From Liolophura sinensis (taxonomy: Eukaryota; Mollusca; Polyplacophora; Chitonida; Chitonidae), in assembly GCF_032854445.1 (NCBI RefSeq), contig NC_088304.1:16629704-16693703 (forward strand): DNA of 64,000 nucleotides. Direction: 5' to 3'. The notes beneath the pieces were generated by a model, which searched no databases, was not told the DNA's origin, and saw only the letters and a list, made by a program, of their open reading frames with translations. The translations under genes and the position numbers were made by a program. Of the stretch, positions 47,901 to 57,884 are shown piece after piece; position 1 is the stretch's first letter; the number at the start of each line of letters is the position of its first letter.

Positions 47901-50900
47901 AGAAATTGCAGTATGTCAGATGTTTCACCTGTACGCTGTTGTATATTTGGTAATTTCCAGTGGCCGTTGTTGTTGACGTTTCTCAGCCCTGGAACAGGAC
48001 AGAGCTGGATGAGGAGATACTGAAGGCTCTGTACATGCACTCTGATGTTCCCTCCATACTCGTCCTCAATAAAGTAAGCACAAAATGCACATTTTCACCA
48101 AAAGGATTCAAAATTTGGTCAACATTTTTTTCAACTGTGATCTTGTTTCAGGTTGTTGCCCAACAACTGGGTGACCAGAGCTGGGGAATTGCTGTGCTTA
48201 AACAATATCTACAGGCAAAAATCTCAAACCATTTGCAGAACTTAGGAAGTTTCCTTTCCTAACACTAAAAATGAAATACTAACATAATATTCTATATTGA
48301 GCCACATGCGCAATTATGCACATAAAAGAATTCCTTCATTCCTAATTTCATCAGAATATGGAAATTTTCCTTTGTCATTTTTAGGTTGACAAACTCAAAG
48401 AGAAGCATGTCCTGCTGTCAACAGTACGTCGTCTGACTGAAGGCATTGTTGCAGGCAAGCCGGTTGTGAAAAAGAGAAAAGAAAAGTTGACAAAACAGGA
48501 CTTGTTTGAATCTGAATTGGTCGGTCACACTAAAACAGATTCCAAAAACAGACTCTCAGGAACTGTCACCCAAACGTCAGACTGGTTTCAAGATAGTGAC
48601 AATGGTGTTAGTTCAGAGTCTTTGTCACAGAGAACTTCCTTAAGACAATCAGAGATTGAAACTGCTCCTCATTTGCATAGCCAATCAAAAAGCTCAGAGG
48701 AGTTTCACCAATATGGAGACAGTGCTAATGTCCAATCAGAACACTCTCCTGCTGTCCAATCAGATGCTTCATTAAGTAGTGTTGACCACTCAGATGGAAG
48801 CTGGATTGATCTTCATCAAAAACTGAAAGAAGTCAAGAAAGTAATCAGAAAGAAGAATGGCTGGCCAAATTTTGATCATGTTTTTATGGTGTCAGCCTTG
48901 ACCGGTGATGGTGTGAAGGAGTTGAAGGTATGTGCAAGGACAGGAGTAAATTGTAAATGGACGTCTCACTGTGCATGATGTCATCGTATGGCGTGACATA
49001 TCCCTCTGTAAATGATGTAATTGTATTGCTATTGTGGTTGCTTGTCTTTTGAGTGATCTCATAAATAGGCTGGAGTATTTACTCTGCTTGATTCTTTAAT
49101 GCACATGTCAATGCAGATTGAATGAAACACGTCCCATGTTTAACGCATTAGACAAGTTCAGAAGACCATTGTTGGAAACTATGCATAAAAGAGAGGGAAT
49201 ACTAAGATATATCAAACATGCCTCAAAAAGGATTGTTTTTTTAAGTGGTATCTTTGTTTTAGAGTTCGTTTTCATGTATCCTTTAACATAGATGAAAATA
49301 AAAAGGTTGTCTTTATGTGTTGTATGGATGCGTTGAGCAGGAACTATTGACAGATCAGCAGTCACATATTAATCACATATCATCATCCACTCAAACACAT
49401 TCTTTCATAACTTAAGTCTCTTTCTCTATTGATTACCAGGACTACATGCTGGGATGTGCCAAGCCCTCTGATTGGCTGTATCACAGCAGCCTAGTGACTG
49501 ACCAGCACCCACAGGACATTGCTAAGATGTGTGTCTGGGAAAAACTATTGGATCATCTTCGAGAGGAAATTCCTTATAACCTCCAGCTGGTAAAGTTTCA
49601 GTCAGATTCGCACTGATTTTGAGGACTAATAAAACAGTATGCTTTTTTAGAACGCTGGAGTGTCCGAGGTTGAGTGGTTAGCATTCTATCACAACACAAT
49701 AACGCAGGAGCCTCCCACGAATGCAGTCGCTGTGAGTTTAAGTCTGGCTCATACTAGCTTCCCCCCCAGTCATAGGTGGGATGGTCTGTCAGCAGCTCAC
49801 AAATGGTTGTGGTTACTCGACATTTAATTGAAATATTCTTGAGGACGTTGAAATACTCCAATCGGATAAATAAAATAAATAAATTTTCGTGAGCTTGCAC
49901 AAAGCACAGATAATGATGTGATCATGTTAATAACTGTAAACTTCAAAATTAATGACTTGGTCTGTCGTGTAATGCAATCAGTATTAAAGTGAACATAAAG
50001 TCAGCCACTAAAACTGAATTAATTAATGAAGTAGTACTCCAGAAATGTTCTAAAAATATTTAAAAAAATTCTACACCACTTATTGACAAAATAAATAGCA
50101 AAAATTAACAAAATAAATAGCAAACAATCTTCATTACCTAGCCACTGATTTGATGATGCCATTTTGCTATGTTAAGCTATCTAGAGTGATGTCACAAAAC
50201 CTAGGAGCTCTTCTGTATCATGGGTATAAACAATGTGACAATGAGCAAGTATACACAAAAACGTCAGGTGCCCAACCAGAGAGTAGCAGCTGTGTTCAGT
50301 ATTCAAAGAGCTGATGTTTCTTTTACTTTGGCGCTTGTTCAGGGCGATGTTCATGGACACAAGCGTCGTGTTTCAGTGGTCCTGCTTGTCCTCGGCCTGT
50401 AAGCATTTGGCCTAGCTGGCGACATCAGGGAATTTACAGAACATAACTGGATCATCTGATTGATAATCGACCCTTTCATTCAGATTTTGGGAAGATATTT
50501 TCGTAATAAATCCGACTTTGCTAAAGAAAAATAGTGCAAAGTTATAATGTTTTTTATTTCAAGCAATGACTCTCTTGAGGCAGTTCTCCTGCCAGCTCAC
50601 CCTGACAAGTTACTGCAGTACCCTGCCCAACATGCCTGCATTGTGACACAGGCAGCTGTTCTCAGTTCCCTGCTCCTAAATGTGTGGTTCAAGATGCATC
50701 AGGTTAACACTTACACTAACTGCAAAATCCAATTTACTGCATCGATATCCGTCTATTCACTATAGGTAAATACACTGACAATCGGGAGCTGATAGGGTTT
50801 TGAAGTGACAGCCAGTTATCACGTTACGCTTTCATCGCTAGTGATTGGCCAAGTATATAAGGGCCTCTACAATATGGCTTCTCGGAGTGAATTATCTGCC

Positions 50901-53104
50901 AGTGCCATATCCCCAATGGTGAACTTGATCTTCTCAAAACTTTACAGAATTTTTTTACACATTTTCCTGTGAAAACGGTGACCCATAACACTTTTTCTTT
51001 GTATATGTAGTGGTACTCTTTACGTGCACTTAAAGGTAAATGTAAAGGGCGGTAGGAAATATACAAATGATTTTTTTTCACCAGAATAATTATGAGTATA
51101 ACAGGAGTTCCTTCCCTTCCTCAGTGTGACTCGGTGAAAGTACTTCTTCAATGAGTGTAACCACTACCATGAAAAAGGTGTGAGAATTGTTAAGAGGCAT
51201 TCATAAAGCATGTGTAGGCCTTGTAGGCTCATACAAAGGTTTGTGTGTGTGGGGGGGGGGGGGGGGGGCGAGGGGGGAAGGGTCTCTGTGGTCGTGCATT
51301 ACGTGCTAGTTGTGTGCAGTGGGGAGGGGAAATCATTGATCAGTGTTACGTAGGAAACAAAAACTTGCAGTGTAAAGATATAAAAGAGGTGTGGCATTGT
51401 ACCATTGTCAAATAAACTAGCATCATATGTCTCAAACAGATTACGTGTTGCGGATCCTTGCCAGTGAGTCGTGTCATTATTACATGGTCCATTAGAATTT
51501 GTGTTTCCTGGCACATCGGACGGTGAGAATGGAAGGCAGACACTGCCAAGAATACTCTTCCCAAATAAACCCTATTTTTCCAAACCAAAAAGGTGCCATT
51601 GTACATCTCATTAATGCAGCTCACCAGCTTAGCAATTGTTGTTTTACTTGTCTAAAGAAGCGCAGTTAAGTAGAAAATCCCAAATTTTGAGCCTATGTAT
51701 GGACAGCACCTAAATAAAATCATAAACTTGCCTATTGAAGGTAATTACGATGGTCAAGCCCTGATTCTGGATCTTTAATTCTAGAATTCCATTGTTTTAT
51801 CTTTCCTGTTGGTCAGGAAAAAGTCATTGAAGTGTAGTTACAGAAAGATACAAGCTTGTTGTTATGCGTAGGCTTGATAAATGCTGTTTTGTTTGGCTTA
51901 CAGGATGTGTCATATTGGGAAGTTGATCCATCTGGACGGCTGAAGTTGGCCATTGATGTGTCCTGTTGGAAGAAGCGCCATTTTGTAAGTGAGGAAATTG
52001 TGTCACCATGTGTCCGAAATTTATTCATACTTGGGGTTGTCGAGGATAAGGAAGATGAATTTGATTTTTAACTTGCCTGTGAGGTATTAGGGAGTGGGGG
52101 TGGGGTGGGGGGGTGTTTGTGTCTGGTTAACAGGTTTTTTCACCCCCTAACCTAAGGTGGCAGACAGAAGTTAGCACCATATTCGCTTTTCGTTATTTGA
52201 ATATCAGATATCGTACTAGCACCATATTTGTTATTTAAGATTCGTAGTCAGCTGAAGACATTTGGTTTTCGTTATTCGATTTATTTATTTATTTGATTGG
52301 TGTTTTCACGCAGTACTCAAGAATATTTCACTCATACAAGGGTGGCCTGCATTATTGTAGGAGAAAACCGGACAATGTCAATAAGCTCATGATCATCTGC
52401 AGGTTGCTGTAAGCCCTTTTGTTATTGGAATATTGAGATCTTAATTGATTGTACAGAAATTAGCATTGGTTTCACCCTCACTGGCCACTTGCATTCATAT
52501 CTCCAGTAGCAAGTTGTCTACAGTATGGTGCTCTCACGTTACTAGAAGGTGAAATAGGTAGCTTACTCGAAGTTTGTGCCACGACTTTTTCGTTATTTGA
52601 ATAAAGATAAACGAAGGAGGTGCTTACTTGTGTATTGTCAGCAGGTTGTTTGAGATCCATTAAACATTTTAATAGTACACCAACACAGCAACTTTAGAAA
52701 CGATGTTTTTACTGTGATTTAGAAGAATTTTTGTAGCCCACGAGTCTTTCAGGCCTCTGGGACTTGTAGTATCCTCTTAACGAACATTTGTTAATATTTG
52801 TACGAGAAGTTGAGATGTTAAGTCCTGGATGGAAAATTTAACGTCGTTGCTGGCATAGTGAGTAAAAGGGGCTTCTGTTGACAGCTCTGGCTATCAGCTG
52901 ACCAATCACAAATAGCTTATTCAGTGACCTGACACTAACATACGTGTACAATGAGCATGTCCTTTTTTCTTTTCTTCTCAGCGGGCAGCAATGGGTCCTG
53001 GCGGCAGTACTATCCGTCTGGTGTCAGTAGAGGCTGAAGAGGAACTTGCCCGAACCTTTCAGTGCCCCGTTCTCCTCAAGGTGAGGCTCAAACTTAGCAA
53101 CTAG
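38750..53104 (+). CDS. ERAL1: ERAL1: mitochondrial Era-like GTPase (10 exons seen)
   Basis: Era-family GTPases bind small-subunit rRNA near its 3' end. ERAL1 acts in the mitochondrial matrix in 28S subunit assembly. Exons: 38750-38902, 42020-42147, 43246-43323, 44566-44612, 45679-45740, 47961-48073, 48385-48927, 49440-49589, 51904-51984 and 52982-53104. All junctions are GT-AG and phases agree, giving 492 residues. Numbered from the first visible residue: G1 GRPNCGKST (77-85), G2 TTR within NKVHTTRKQ (104-106), G3 DTPG (124-127), G4 NKVD (193-196), G5 SAL (364-366) and KH loop GPGG (457-460). The G4-G5 segment is unusually long. The start is unsettled: an upstream first exon may be missing, or translation begins at the in-frame ATG at 38707, two codons after a stop. 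Confidence 0.95.
39167..39395 (+). mobile_element. SINE family C copy
   Basis: A tRNA-like head (GTGGCTTACTGGTTAAAATG, B-box-like GGGATCAAACCC) is followed by the body (CTGTTACTGCCTCACTTTGT) and GGTGTCATGTCTGGTGTCTT. It lies in the same sense as ERAL1. Confidence 0.75.
40965..41042 (-). mobile_element. SINE family A core fragment
   Basis: GGCCAGCATTATGGTGAGAG and ATCTGCAGGTTGCTGACAGA match the minus strand of the family A core. Tail and head are absent. Confidence 0.75.
42020..42147 (+). CDS. ERAL1: ERAL1 exon with G1 P-loop
   Basis: Encodes KLLRLAIIGRPNCGKSTLTN, the nucleotide-binding P-loop of an Era GTPase. CTGCTAG precedes it and AGG|GTATGT follows. Confidence 0.95.
42514..42575. repeat. 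19-bp repeat, 3 copies
   Basis: GTTCAGATAAAGTTTGAGT is repeated three times in tandem. Confidence 0.92.
42721..42980 (+). mobile_element. SINE family A, full length with TSD
   Basis: The best reference copy. The tRNA-like head is GGCCTCCGTGGCTCAG...GTTAGCGCGCTAG. The core follows, with TCGCTGTGAGTTCG and GTTTCCATCCACCATAATGC. The tail TTGAGTACGTCGTAAAACAC is followed by A-rich repeats. It is flanked by the 13-bp direct repeat AATTGTTCCATGG (42709-42721 and 42981-42993; the first G may be shared with the element). Confidence 0.95.
43246..43323 (+). CDS. ERAL1: ERAL1 exon with switch I (G2)
   Basis: Encodes VSSVSNKVHTTRKQTLGVWT. The VHTTR segment is the Era/ERAL1 switch I hallmark. In-frame exon of 26 codons. 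Confidence 0.95.
43324..44565 (+). other. ERAL1 intron 3
   Basis: Includes a G-rich stretch (43622-43670) and a full-length family B SINE. Confidence 0.85.
44132..44490 (+). mobile_element. SINE family B, full length
   Basis: The head is tRNA-like: TAGCACAGTTGGTAGAGCG (A box) and GATCCAGGATCAATCC (B box). The body contains CATGAAGGGGATAGTGCAAC and CCATCCTGCAACAAGGAGGC. The 3' end is TTGAGTACGACGTTAAAACC with a CACTTACTCAC tail. It is a SINE rather than a functional tRNA gene because the cloverleaf cannot be completed and the body follows directly. Confidence 0.92.
44566..44612 (+). CDS. ERAL1: ERAL1 exon with G3 DTPG
   Basis: Encodes VFLDTPGMVEAIKRH and splits an Arg codon with the next exon. 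DTPG is the switch II motif. Confidence 0.93.
44613..45678 (+). other. ERAL1 intron 4
   Basis: Holds a short inverted repeat at 44742-44768 (ATACAACCCA with TGGGTTGTAT) and the 32-bp array. Confidence 0.85.
44965..45200. repeat. 32-bp minisatellite, about 7 copies
   Basis: The words AACTATAATTACAGC and TGCTGACAGTACAGT repeat about every 32 bp with substitutions. Confidence 0.9.
45679..45740 (+). CDS. ERAL1: ERAL1 exon after switch II
   Basis: Encodes HHLEKSLLTDPHSSWEDADL. The HHLE...L.DP segment follows switch II in ERAL1 proteins. Phase fits both neighbours. Confidence 0.92.
45960..47410. repeat. 60-bp minisatellite, about 24 copies
   Basis: The unit runs TACATGTAGATGGCACAGGT, TAAGCTTTTCTGTTTAGCTG, CTACATGTAGGGATAAGGGA. 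Units are almost identical and differ at a few recurring positions (CTACATGTAG/CTACATTTAG; TAAGC/TAGGC; CTGCT/CTGCA). Each carries palindromes TACATGTA. Minus-strand frames of 71-139 codons with a 20-residue period are artefacts. Confidence 0.97.
47689..47838 (+). mobile_element. SINE family A, 5'-truncated, with TSD
   Basis: The 3' half of family A, flanked by the 11-bp direct repeat TAGGTTGATCT at 47678-47688 and 47839-47849. Confidence 0.93.
47961..48073 (+). CDS. ERAL1: ERAL1 exon ending at G4 NK
   Basis: Encodes VVVDVSQPWNRTELDEEI and on to VLNK. The NKVD motif is completed by the next exon. Confidence 0.95.
48074..48384 (+). other. ERAL1 intron 6
   Basis: Short intron, GTAAGC to TTTTTAG, with no repeat seen. 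Confidence 0.88.
48385..48927 (+). CDS. ERAL1: ERAL1 long exon, G4-G5 linker and G5
   Basis: 181 codons. It starts VDKLKEKHVLL and passes through a Ser/Gln/His-rich, low-conservation stretch (about residues 226-330). It ends WPNFDHVFMVSALTGDG with the G5 SAL motif. The linker is much longer than I recall for vertebrate ERAL1. Confidence 0.93.
48928..49439 (+). other. ERAL1 intron 7
   Basis: GTATGT to TTACCAG. No repeat or RNA is seen. Confidence 0.88.
49440..49589 (+). CDS. ERAL1: ERAL1 exon joining GTPase and KH domains
   Basis: Encodes DYMLGCAKPSDWLYHSS, then VWEKLLDHLREEIPYNLQL. The REKLL..L..E.PYN-type helix and strand mark the start of the Era KH region. Confidence 0.95.
49590..51903 (+). 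other. ERAL1 intron 8
   Basis: A 2.3-kb intron, GTAAAG to TTACAG. It holds a diverged SINE A and a G-run at 51250-51268. A 60-codon frame at 50220-50402 has no splice context I could confirm. Confidence 0.8.
49656..49884 (+). mobile_element. SINE family A, full length but diverged
   Basis: The head (GAGGTTGAGTGGTTAGCATT), core (GCAGTCGCTGTGAGTTTAAG) and tail (ATTCTTGAGGACGTTGAAAT) are recognisable with many substitutions. It is older than the copy at 42721. Confidence 0.82.
51904..51984 (+). CDS. ERAL1: ERAL1 KH domain exon
   Basis: Encodes DVSYWEVDPSGRLKLAIDVS and then CWKKRHF (27 codons, in phase). It holds the beta strands preceding the KH GxxG loop. Confidence 0.93.
51985..52981 (+). 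other. ERAL1 intron 9
   Basis: GTAAGT to TTCTCAG. Contains a G-rich run (52094-52116) and a truncated SINE A. Confidence 0.85.
52276..52420 (-). mobile_element. SINE family A, truncated and diverged
   Basis: Tail TTGATTGGTGTTTTCACGCA and core through ATCTGCAGGTTGCTG on the minus strand; the head is absent. TTGTTATTGGA after it resembles TCGTTATTCGA before it, a possible decayed target duplication. Confidence 0.82.
52982..53104 (+). CDS. ERAL1: ERAL1 terminal exon, KH GxxG and stop
   Basis: Encodes RAAMGPGGSTIRLVSVEAEE and on to FQCPVLLKVRLKLSN, then TAG at 53102-53104. The final beta strand (VLLKVRLKL) fits the expected KH end. A good donor-like CAAG|GTGAGG at 53081 must therefore be ignored by the main transcript. 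Confidence 0.9.
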   Translation, partial: RAAMGPGGSTIRLVSVEAEEELARTFQCPVLLKVRLKLSN

Positions 53105-53734
53105 AGAGTCCAAGAGTCCAGGGGAAGGAGAAACTGGAAGTCGGAATGTCTAACCACTGACAGGGAGAAATTTTAGGCTTCTGTAACAAGAACTTGTGTG
53201 TGGACAGGCTAGGATAGGTAACCACAATTGGCGTCATTCAGCTTCAAGGAAGGGAGGCAGATTCACCAGCGAGAGCAGCTATCACGTTCCCCTGCCCGGA
53301 CATGCCACTATGCTAATTACCACATTTTTATGAATAAACATGAGCAGGTGGTGTAAACTGTTAATATGGTGGCAGGGATATGAGCCGTTCCTGATTCTGT
53401 CTTCTATATTTCACCTGGCATTCTGGAGCATGCAGACGGATGAGTTTTAAATTACAAAGGTTAGGCATGTTAACTTTTGGCCTGGAGATCAGTTTATTGG
53501 GAACAATGTACTGGCTAAGCCTATTAATCAACAGCAGGCACCTGTCCAGATGGCTTCTGCTGAAAACATACATTTGTACCATGTGAACTACTTTTACAAC
53601 ATGTTGTAAAACCAGCTACATCCAGTGATAAACACAGCAAAATGCAGGAAAAAAACTTACTGTTATCATTTTATGCTGAGAACCTTACTGCTTATGCTTA
53701 TGAAAAGTCTTCAGGTCAAAATCTTCCATGATGT
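53105..53734. other. ERAL1 3' UTR and downstream flank
   Basis: The likely 3' UTR runs to just after the AATAAA at 53333. The remainder has no recognised feature. Confidence 0.5.
53333..53338 (+). terminator. Candidate ERAL1 polyadenylation signal
   Basis: AATAAA lies 229 bp after the stop codon, with a GT-rich stretch (CAGGTGGTGTAAACTG) shortly downstream. It is the first canonical hexamer after the gene. Confidence 0.5.
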
Positions 53735-54055
53735 TCACTTCTGCGTATTATAGTCGTTACTGGATCTTAATGATCTTCACTTCCGTGTTTTATAGTCGTT
53801 ACTGGATCTTCACTTCCGTGTTTTATAGTCGTTACTGGATCTTCATGATCTTCACTTCCGTGTATTATAGTCGTTACTTGATCTTCATGATCTTCACTTC
53901 CGTGTATTATAGTCGTTACTTGATCTTCATGATCTTCACTTCCGTGTATTATAGTCGTTACTTGATCTTCATGATCTTCACTTCCGTGTATTATAGTCGT
54001 TACTGGATCTTCATGGTCTTCACTTCCGTGTATTATAGTCGTTACTGGATACCTC
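53735..54055. repeat. 42-bp minisatellite, about 8 copies
   Basis: The phrases GATCTTCACTTCCGTGTATT and ATAGTCGTTACTTGATCTTC recur every 42 bp, with one shortened unit. The 122-codon frame over it has a 14-residue period and is an artefact. Confidence 0.95.
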
Positions 54056-55399
54056 TACTGATAACCTTGATGTCACCAGATGTAGAGGAAACTTAGAATT
54101 GGTAGCAAAACCAATTGGTATTGGTAGCAAAACCAAAAGAGCTCACCTGTATGGGACAAATGAATGCAAAACTTCAGCTCAATGCATAAAGAACTGAAGT
54201 TGGTAATTTACGGTAATTAATATGCTCACCGAGCATCAGCGGTAGAACATCCCTCCTGCGTCACTGGGCTTTATGTGCATGTAAACTTTAGGTTAATACT
54301 TTTTATTTATTTTTATTCATTTGATTGGTGTTTTACGCTGTACTCAAGAATATTTCACTTATACGACTGTGGCCAGCATTATGGTGGGAGGAAACCGGGC
54401 AGAGCCCGGGAGAAACTCACCACCATCTGCAGGTTGCCGGCAGACCTTCCCACATACCGCCGGAGAGGAAGCCAGCATAAGCTGGACTTGAACTCACTGC
54501 GACCGCATTGGTGAGAGACTCCTGGGTCATTACGCTGTGCTAGCGCGCTAACCAACTGAGCCACGGAGGCCCCCAATGCTTTTTAAGATACCAACCCTAA
54601 CATTTTGTTAACCATTGATTCTTATACACAAATACCATAAATTACTGAATTCCTGACTTAATGTATTAATATGCACACACCCACTCGACGATGGAATATC
54701 CCCCTCATGCTATTCTGCTCTACATGTGTGCACCCCCTGAGCTCAATACCTGCAGTACTTTTTTAAGATAGCACCCTTAACATCTTGTTTAACATTGTTT
54801 GCTCTATGACTGGATATACATGAAAGCTACGTCGGTACAGGTGAGCCAAAAAGGAATAATCAGATGTGCTGTTGTCTGATGGCCAATGAGTGGTTGACTG
54901 TTGAACACGTAGTTGTCTATTGGTGTAAACCACGGGCCTTAAGTTACTGATGAACTTCCTACATTGATGGGCACACCATATTGGTGGAAGACAACGATCT
55001 CCAAATCTTAGACTGAACTAACAGCCACTCATGCTTCATAAATTGCTGGCTCATCATGGCTCCCACAAGTAGTGAATCGACAAATTCCCTCTCCAAGACG
55101 GATTGAACTCACAATGCTAATAATGAACAGAAACAAACTACCTTTCTCTCTTTGTTTATAGTTTATTCCTAAATGGCTCCATGGCATTTGGCTGACTGGG
55201 AGCAACTTGCCCCAGCCTTCTGCTTGATAACACCGTGGGCACTGTTACACATAATGTCTAATACACAGGAAATCCCAACAGATAAGTGTCTGATAATCCC
55301 CTCCCTCAACCTTTACGGACATTGTGAGGACACAACATAACAAAAAACCAGCAATTACATGAGCATGGTTTTTGCCATGACAAGCTTCTTCATCATTCA
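54056..55399. other. Intergenic between ERAL1 and SPPL3
   Basis: No gene is supported. It contains the SINE at 54300-54573 and unassigned AT-rich DNA. Confidence 0.6.
54300..54573 (-). mobile_element. SINE family A, full length
   Basis: All parts are present on the minus strand, from TTGATTGGTGTTTTACGCTG to GAGCCACGGAGGCCCC. AATACTTTTTAT before it and AATGCTTTTTAA after it form an imperfect target-site duplication. Confidence 0.93.
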
Positions 55400-56050
55400 G
55401 TATACATACAACAAGCATGCCACTGCCTCCTGCATGCACTCCAGAGAAGTGTCCCCTCTGGCGCACAAAAAAGAGAAGTGTGGCATACACACAACAAACA
55501 TGCCACTGCCTCTTGCATACAGTCCAGAAAAGTGTCTCCTCTGGCATACACACAACAAGCATGCCACTGCCTCGTGCATGCACTCCAGAGAAGTGTCCCC
55601 TCTGGCATTCACACAACAAGCATGCCGCTGCCTCTTCCATGCACTCCAGAGAAGTGTTCCCTCTGGCATACACACAACAAGCATGCCACTGCCTCTCGCA
55701 TGCACTCGAGAGAAGTGTCCCCTCTGGCATACAAACAAGCATGCCACTACCTCTTGCATACAGTCCAGAAAGGTGTCTCCTCTGGCATACACACAACAAG
55801 CATGCCACTACCTCTTGCATACAGTCCAGAAAAGTGTCTCCTCTGCCATACACACAACAAGCATGCCACTGCCTCTTGCATACAGTCCAGAAAAGTGTCT
55901 CCTCTGGCATACAAACAAGCATGATAACTACCTCTTGCATACAGTCCAGTAAAGTGTCTCCTCTGGCATACACACAACACGCATGCCACTGCCACTTGCA
56001 GACACTCCCAAACATTGTCCCCTCTGGCATACATACAAAAGGCGTGTCAC
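55400..56050. repeat. 61-bp minisatellite, about 11 copies
   Basis: Phrases CATGCCACTGCCTCTTGCAT, ACAGTCCAGAAAAGTGTCTC and CTCTGGCATACACACAACAA recur about every 61 bp. Stops are rare on both strands, so frames up to 261 codons (55245-56030, minus) appear. Their Cys-rich look comes from the repeat. Confidence 0.95.
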
Positions 56051-57884
56051 CACCTGGAGTCCACTAGTGTCACTCCACAGAAAAGAAGTGTCACTGTCTT
56101 AGACTAGAGGAAACTGTTGGCGGCTGCGCAGCACAAACTTTATAAATGTATATAATATGTATATAATGACAATCTGTGTAAGATGCTTACTCATGAATGT
56201 TATAAGTCACAAATGATAGCAAGATGAGTAAGAAATAAACAAACCCATTGACTGAAATTTGCAGATATTTGAATACGTGGAGTCCATAACAACATTTGAT
56301 ACATGTATGTGGTATAAGTACCCATTACAAAAGAAGGTTTTGTGCTGGCGGGGTCAAACGCAATCACCCAGGTCACTACAGAATCTGCTATAATTGCAAG
56401 TACACTTCATAGCGTACTTTGATTGGTCGATGCAAAGAAGATGCCAAAAAATGAAATTACAAAGTTCTATACAGGCAGTTTTACCTGGTAAATCTTTTGT
56501 GTCCTACTTAAGAAAACTAGGTTGCTTGAAAAAAGAAAAAAAGCCTAACAACTTGCCTCATCCCATCACAAACCGCCATCAGGGACACCGTGACACTGTT
56601 TACGGGAGTGATCATCAGTCTCCATAACAGGTTTGAAACAGACATTTGTTTCTAAGCAAAGCGATAACTTTGCTTGACACTAAAGAGATAACAATGTTCC
56701 GATTTGTAAAATGACTGCCAGATGTTTTCTGTTTTTCCTGCAGTCCATGAGGCTAACATGAGGTGATTAATATTTATTTATTTGATTGGTGTTTTACGCC
56801 ATTCTCAAGAATATTTGACTTATACGACGGCAGCCAGCATTATGGTTGGTGGAAACCGGGCAGAGCAGGGGGAAACCCATGACCATCCGCAGGTTGCTGA
56901 CAGACCTTCCCATGTACGACCGGAGAGTGATTAATATTAACTTCTGTACAAGTTCCATATAATCTTACATGTAGATATATATCTTACTGATCACAAGGAT
57001 GGAAGATTTCTCGAAAGGTTAAAACTAACGTATCATATCCACTGTACACATTTCAACTTCACTTGCACATATGTATGCCGTATTCCTAACAAAACTAAAA
57101 ATAACTCTTTTTGCCTGATCTCTAAGACTGAAGACAAAGCAATAAAATCTGACATTCTGTCACTTTATAAAACCCAGCGTAAAGAAAGTATGACTTTAAC
57201 GAACGATTTTACAGAAGACCACATATTTTTTACTAAAGTCACAGGCTAGAACACACATGCTGGAAGATCAGCTCTCTCACAGATTACAACTATCGAAGTA
57301 CCAAAACCCACAACAAATTTGTTTAAATTTGTCCAGAAGATGGAGTTTTTTCAGAAAGAATTTTTTTTCACTATAGCACGCTCCTATATAAACCATGAAT
57401 TAAAAACTACAACCTTTTACATACCTACACAAAAATAAAACATTGACCTATACAATCATTTTTAAAGCCTATAAAATTCATATAAATATGTTTCAAAGAG
57501 AGTAGATAAAGTACATGTAAATGATATAAACAGAGGAGTGAAAAGTCATGTGAAGACAAAATCGACAAATCACACTTGTCCTTGATAAACCAATTTTATA
57601 CATACTCGCATGATACAGGATAGCAACTCCCAAGTACATGTACATCCATTCATCCAACCTCCAAAAGCTTTCAATGGAGTGAGGCATTCATGAATAAATA
57701 AAACATAAATAAGATTGTCTTTGTTCTGGCCATATAAAACAGAAACCTGGCAGAATGAAGTCCACAATATAAACACAGCACAAAAAATGTCTCCACACTG
57801 CCTAATACATGTGAACTTCCACTATCCCATAATACTCGTCCACCTTGTGTTTTGTGCTCTGTATGTACATTTCATTATGCAACC
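56051..57884. other. Intergenic, no gene seen
   Basis: Includes a truncated SINE A at 56775-56926; otherwise AT-rich. A 77-codon frame at 56394-56627 is not recognised. Confidence 0.55.
56775..56926 (-). mobile_element. SINE family A, head-truncated, with TSD
   Basis: Tail and core on the minus strand, flanked by the 12-bp direct repeat GTGATTAATATT at 56763-56774 and 56927-56938. Confidence 0.94.

Larger units (their letters stand above)
45741..47960 (+). other. ERAL1 intron 5
   Basis: Dominated by the 60-bp array. A truncated SINE A with target-site duplication lies at 47689-47838. Confidence 0.88.

Noticed and set aside
50220-50402. Extra exon within ERAL1 intron 8
   Set aside because: The reading frame and length of the KH region are complete without it, and no matching acceptor and donor pair was found.
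55162-55230. Alternative last exon of ERAL1 after a TTTATAG acceptor
   Set aside because: As the main form it would replace the final KH strand with an unrelated peptide, whereas read-through at 53081 fits the family. It is kept only as a possible isoform in the findings.
55245-56067. Overlapping open frames up to 261 codons with regular Cys-rich or His-rich repeats
   Set aside because: They lie wholly on the 61-bp minisatellite and are open in several frames on both strands, so the openness comes from the repeat unit.
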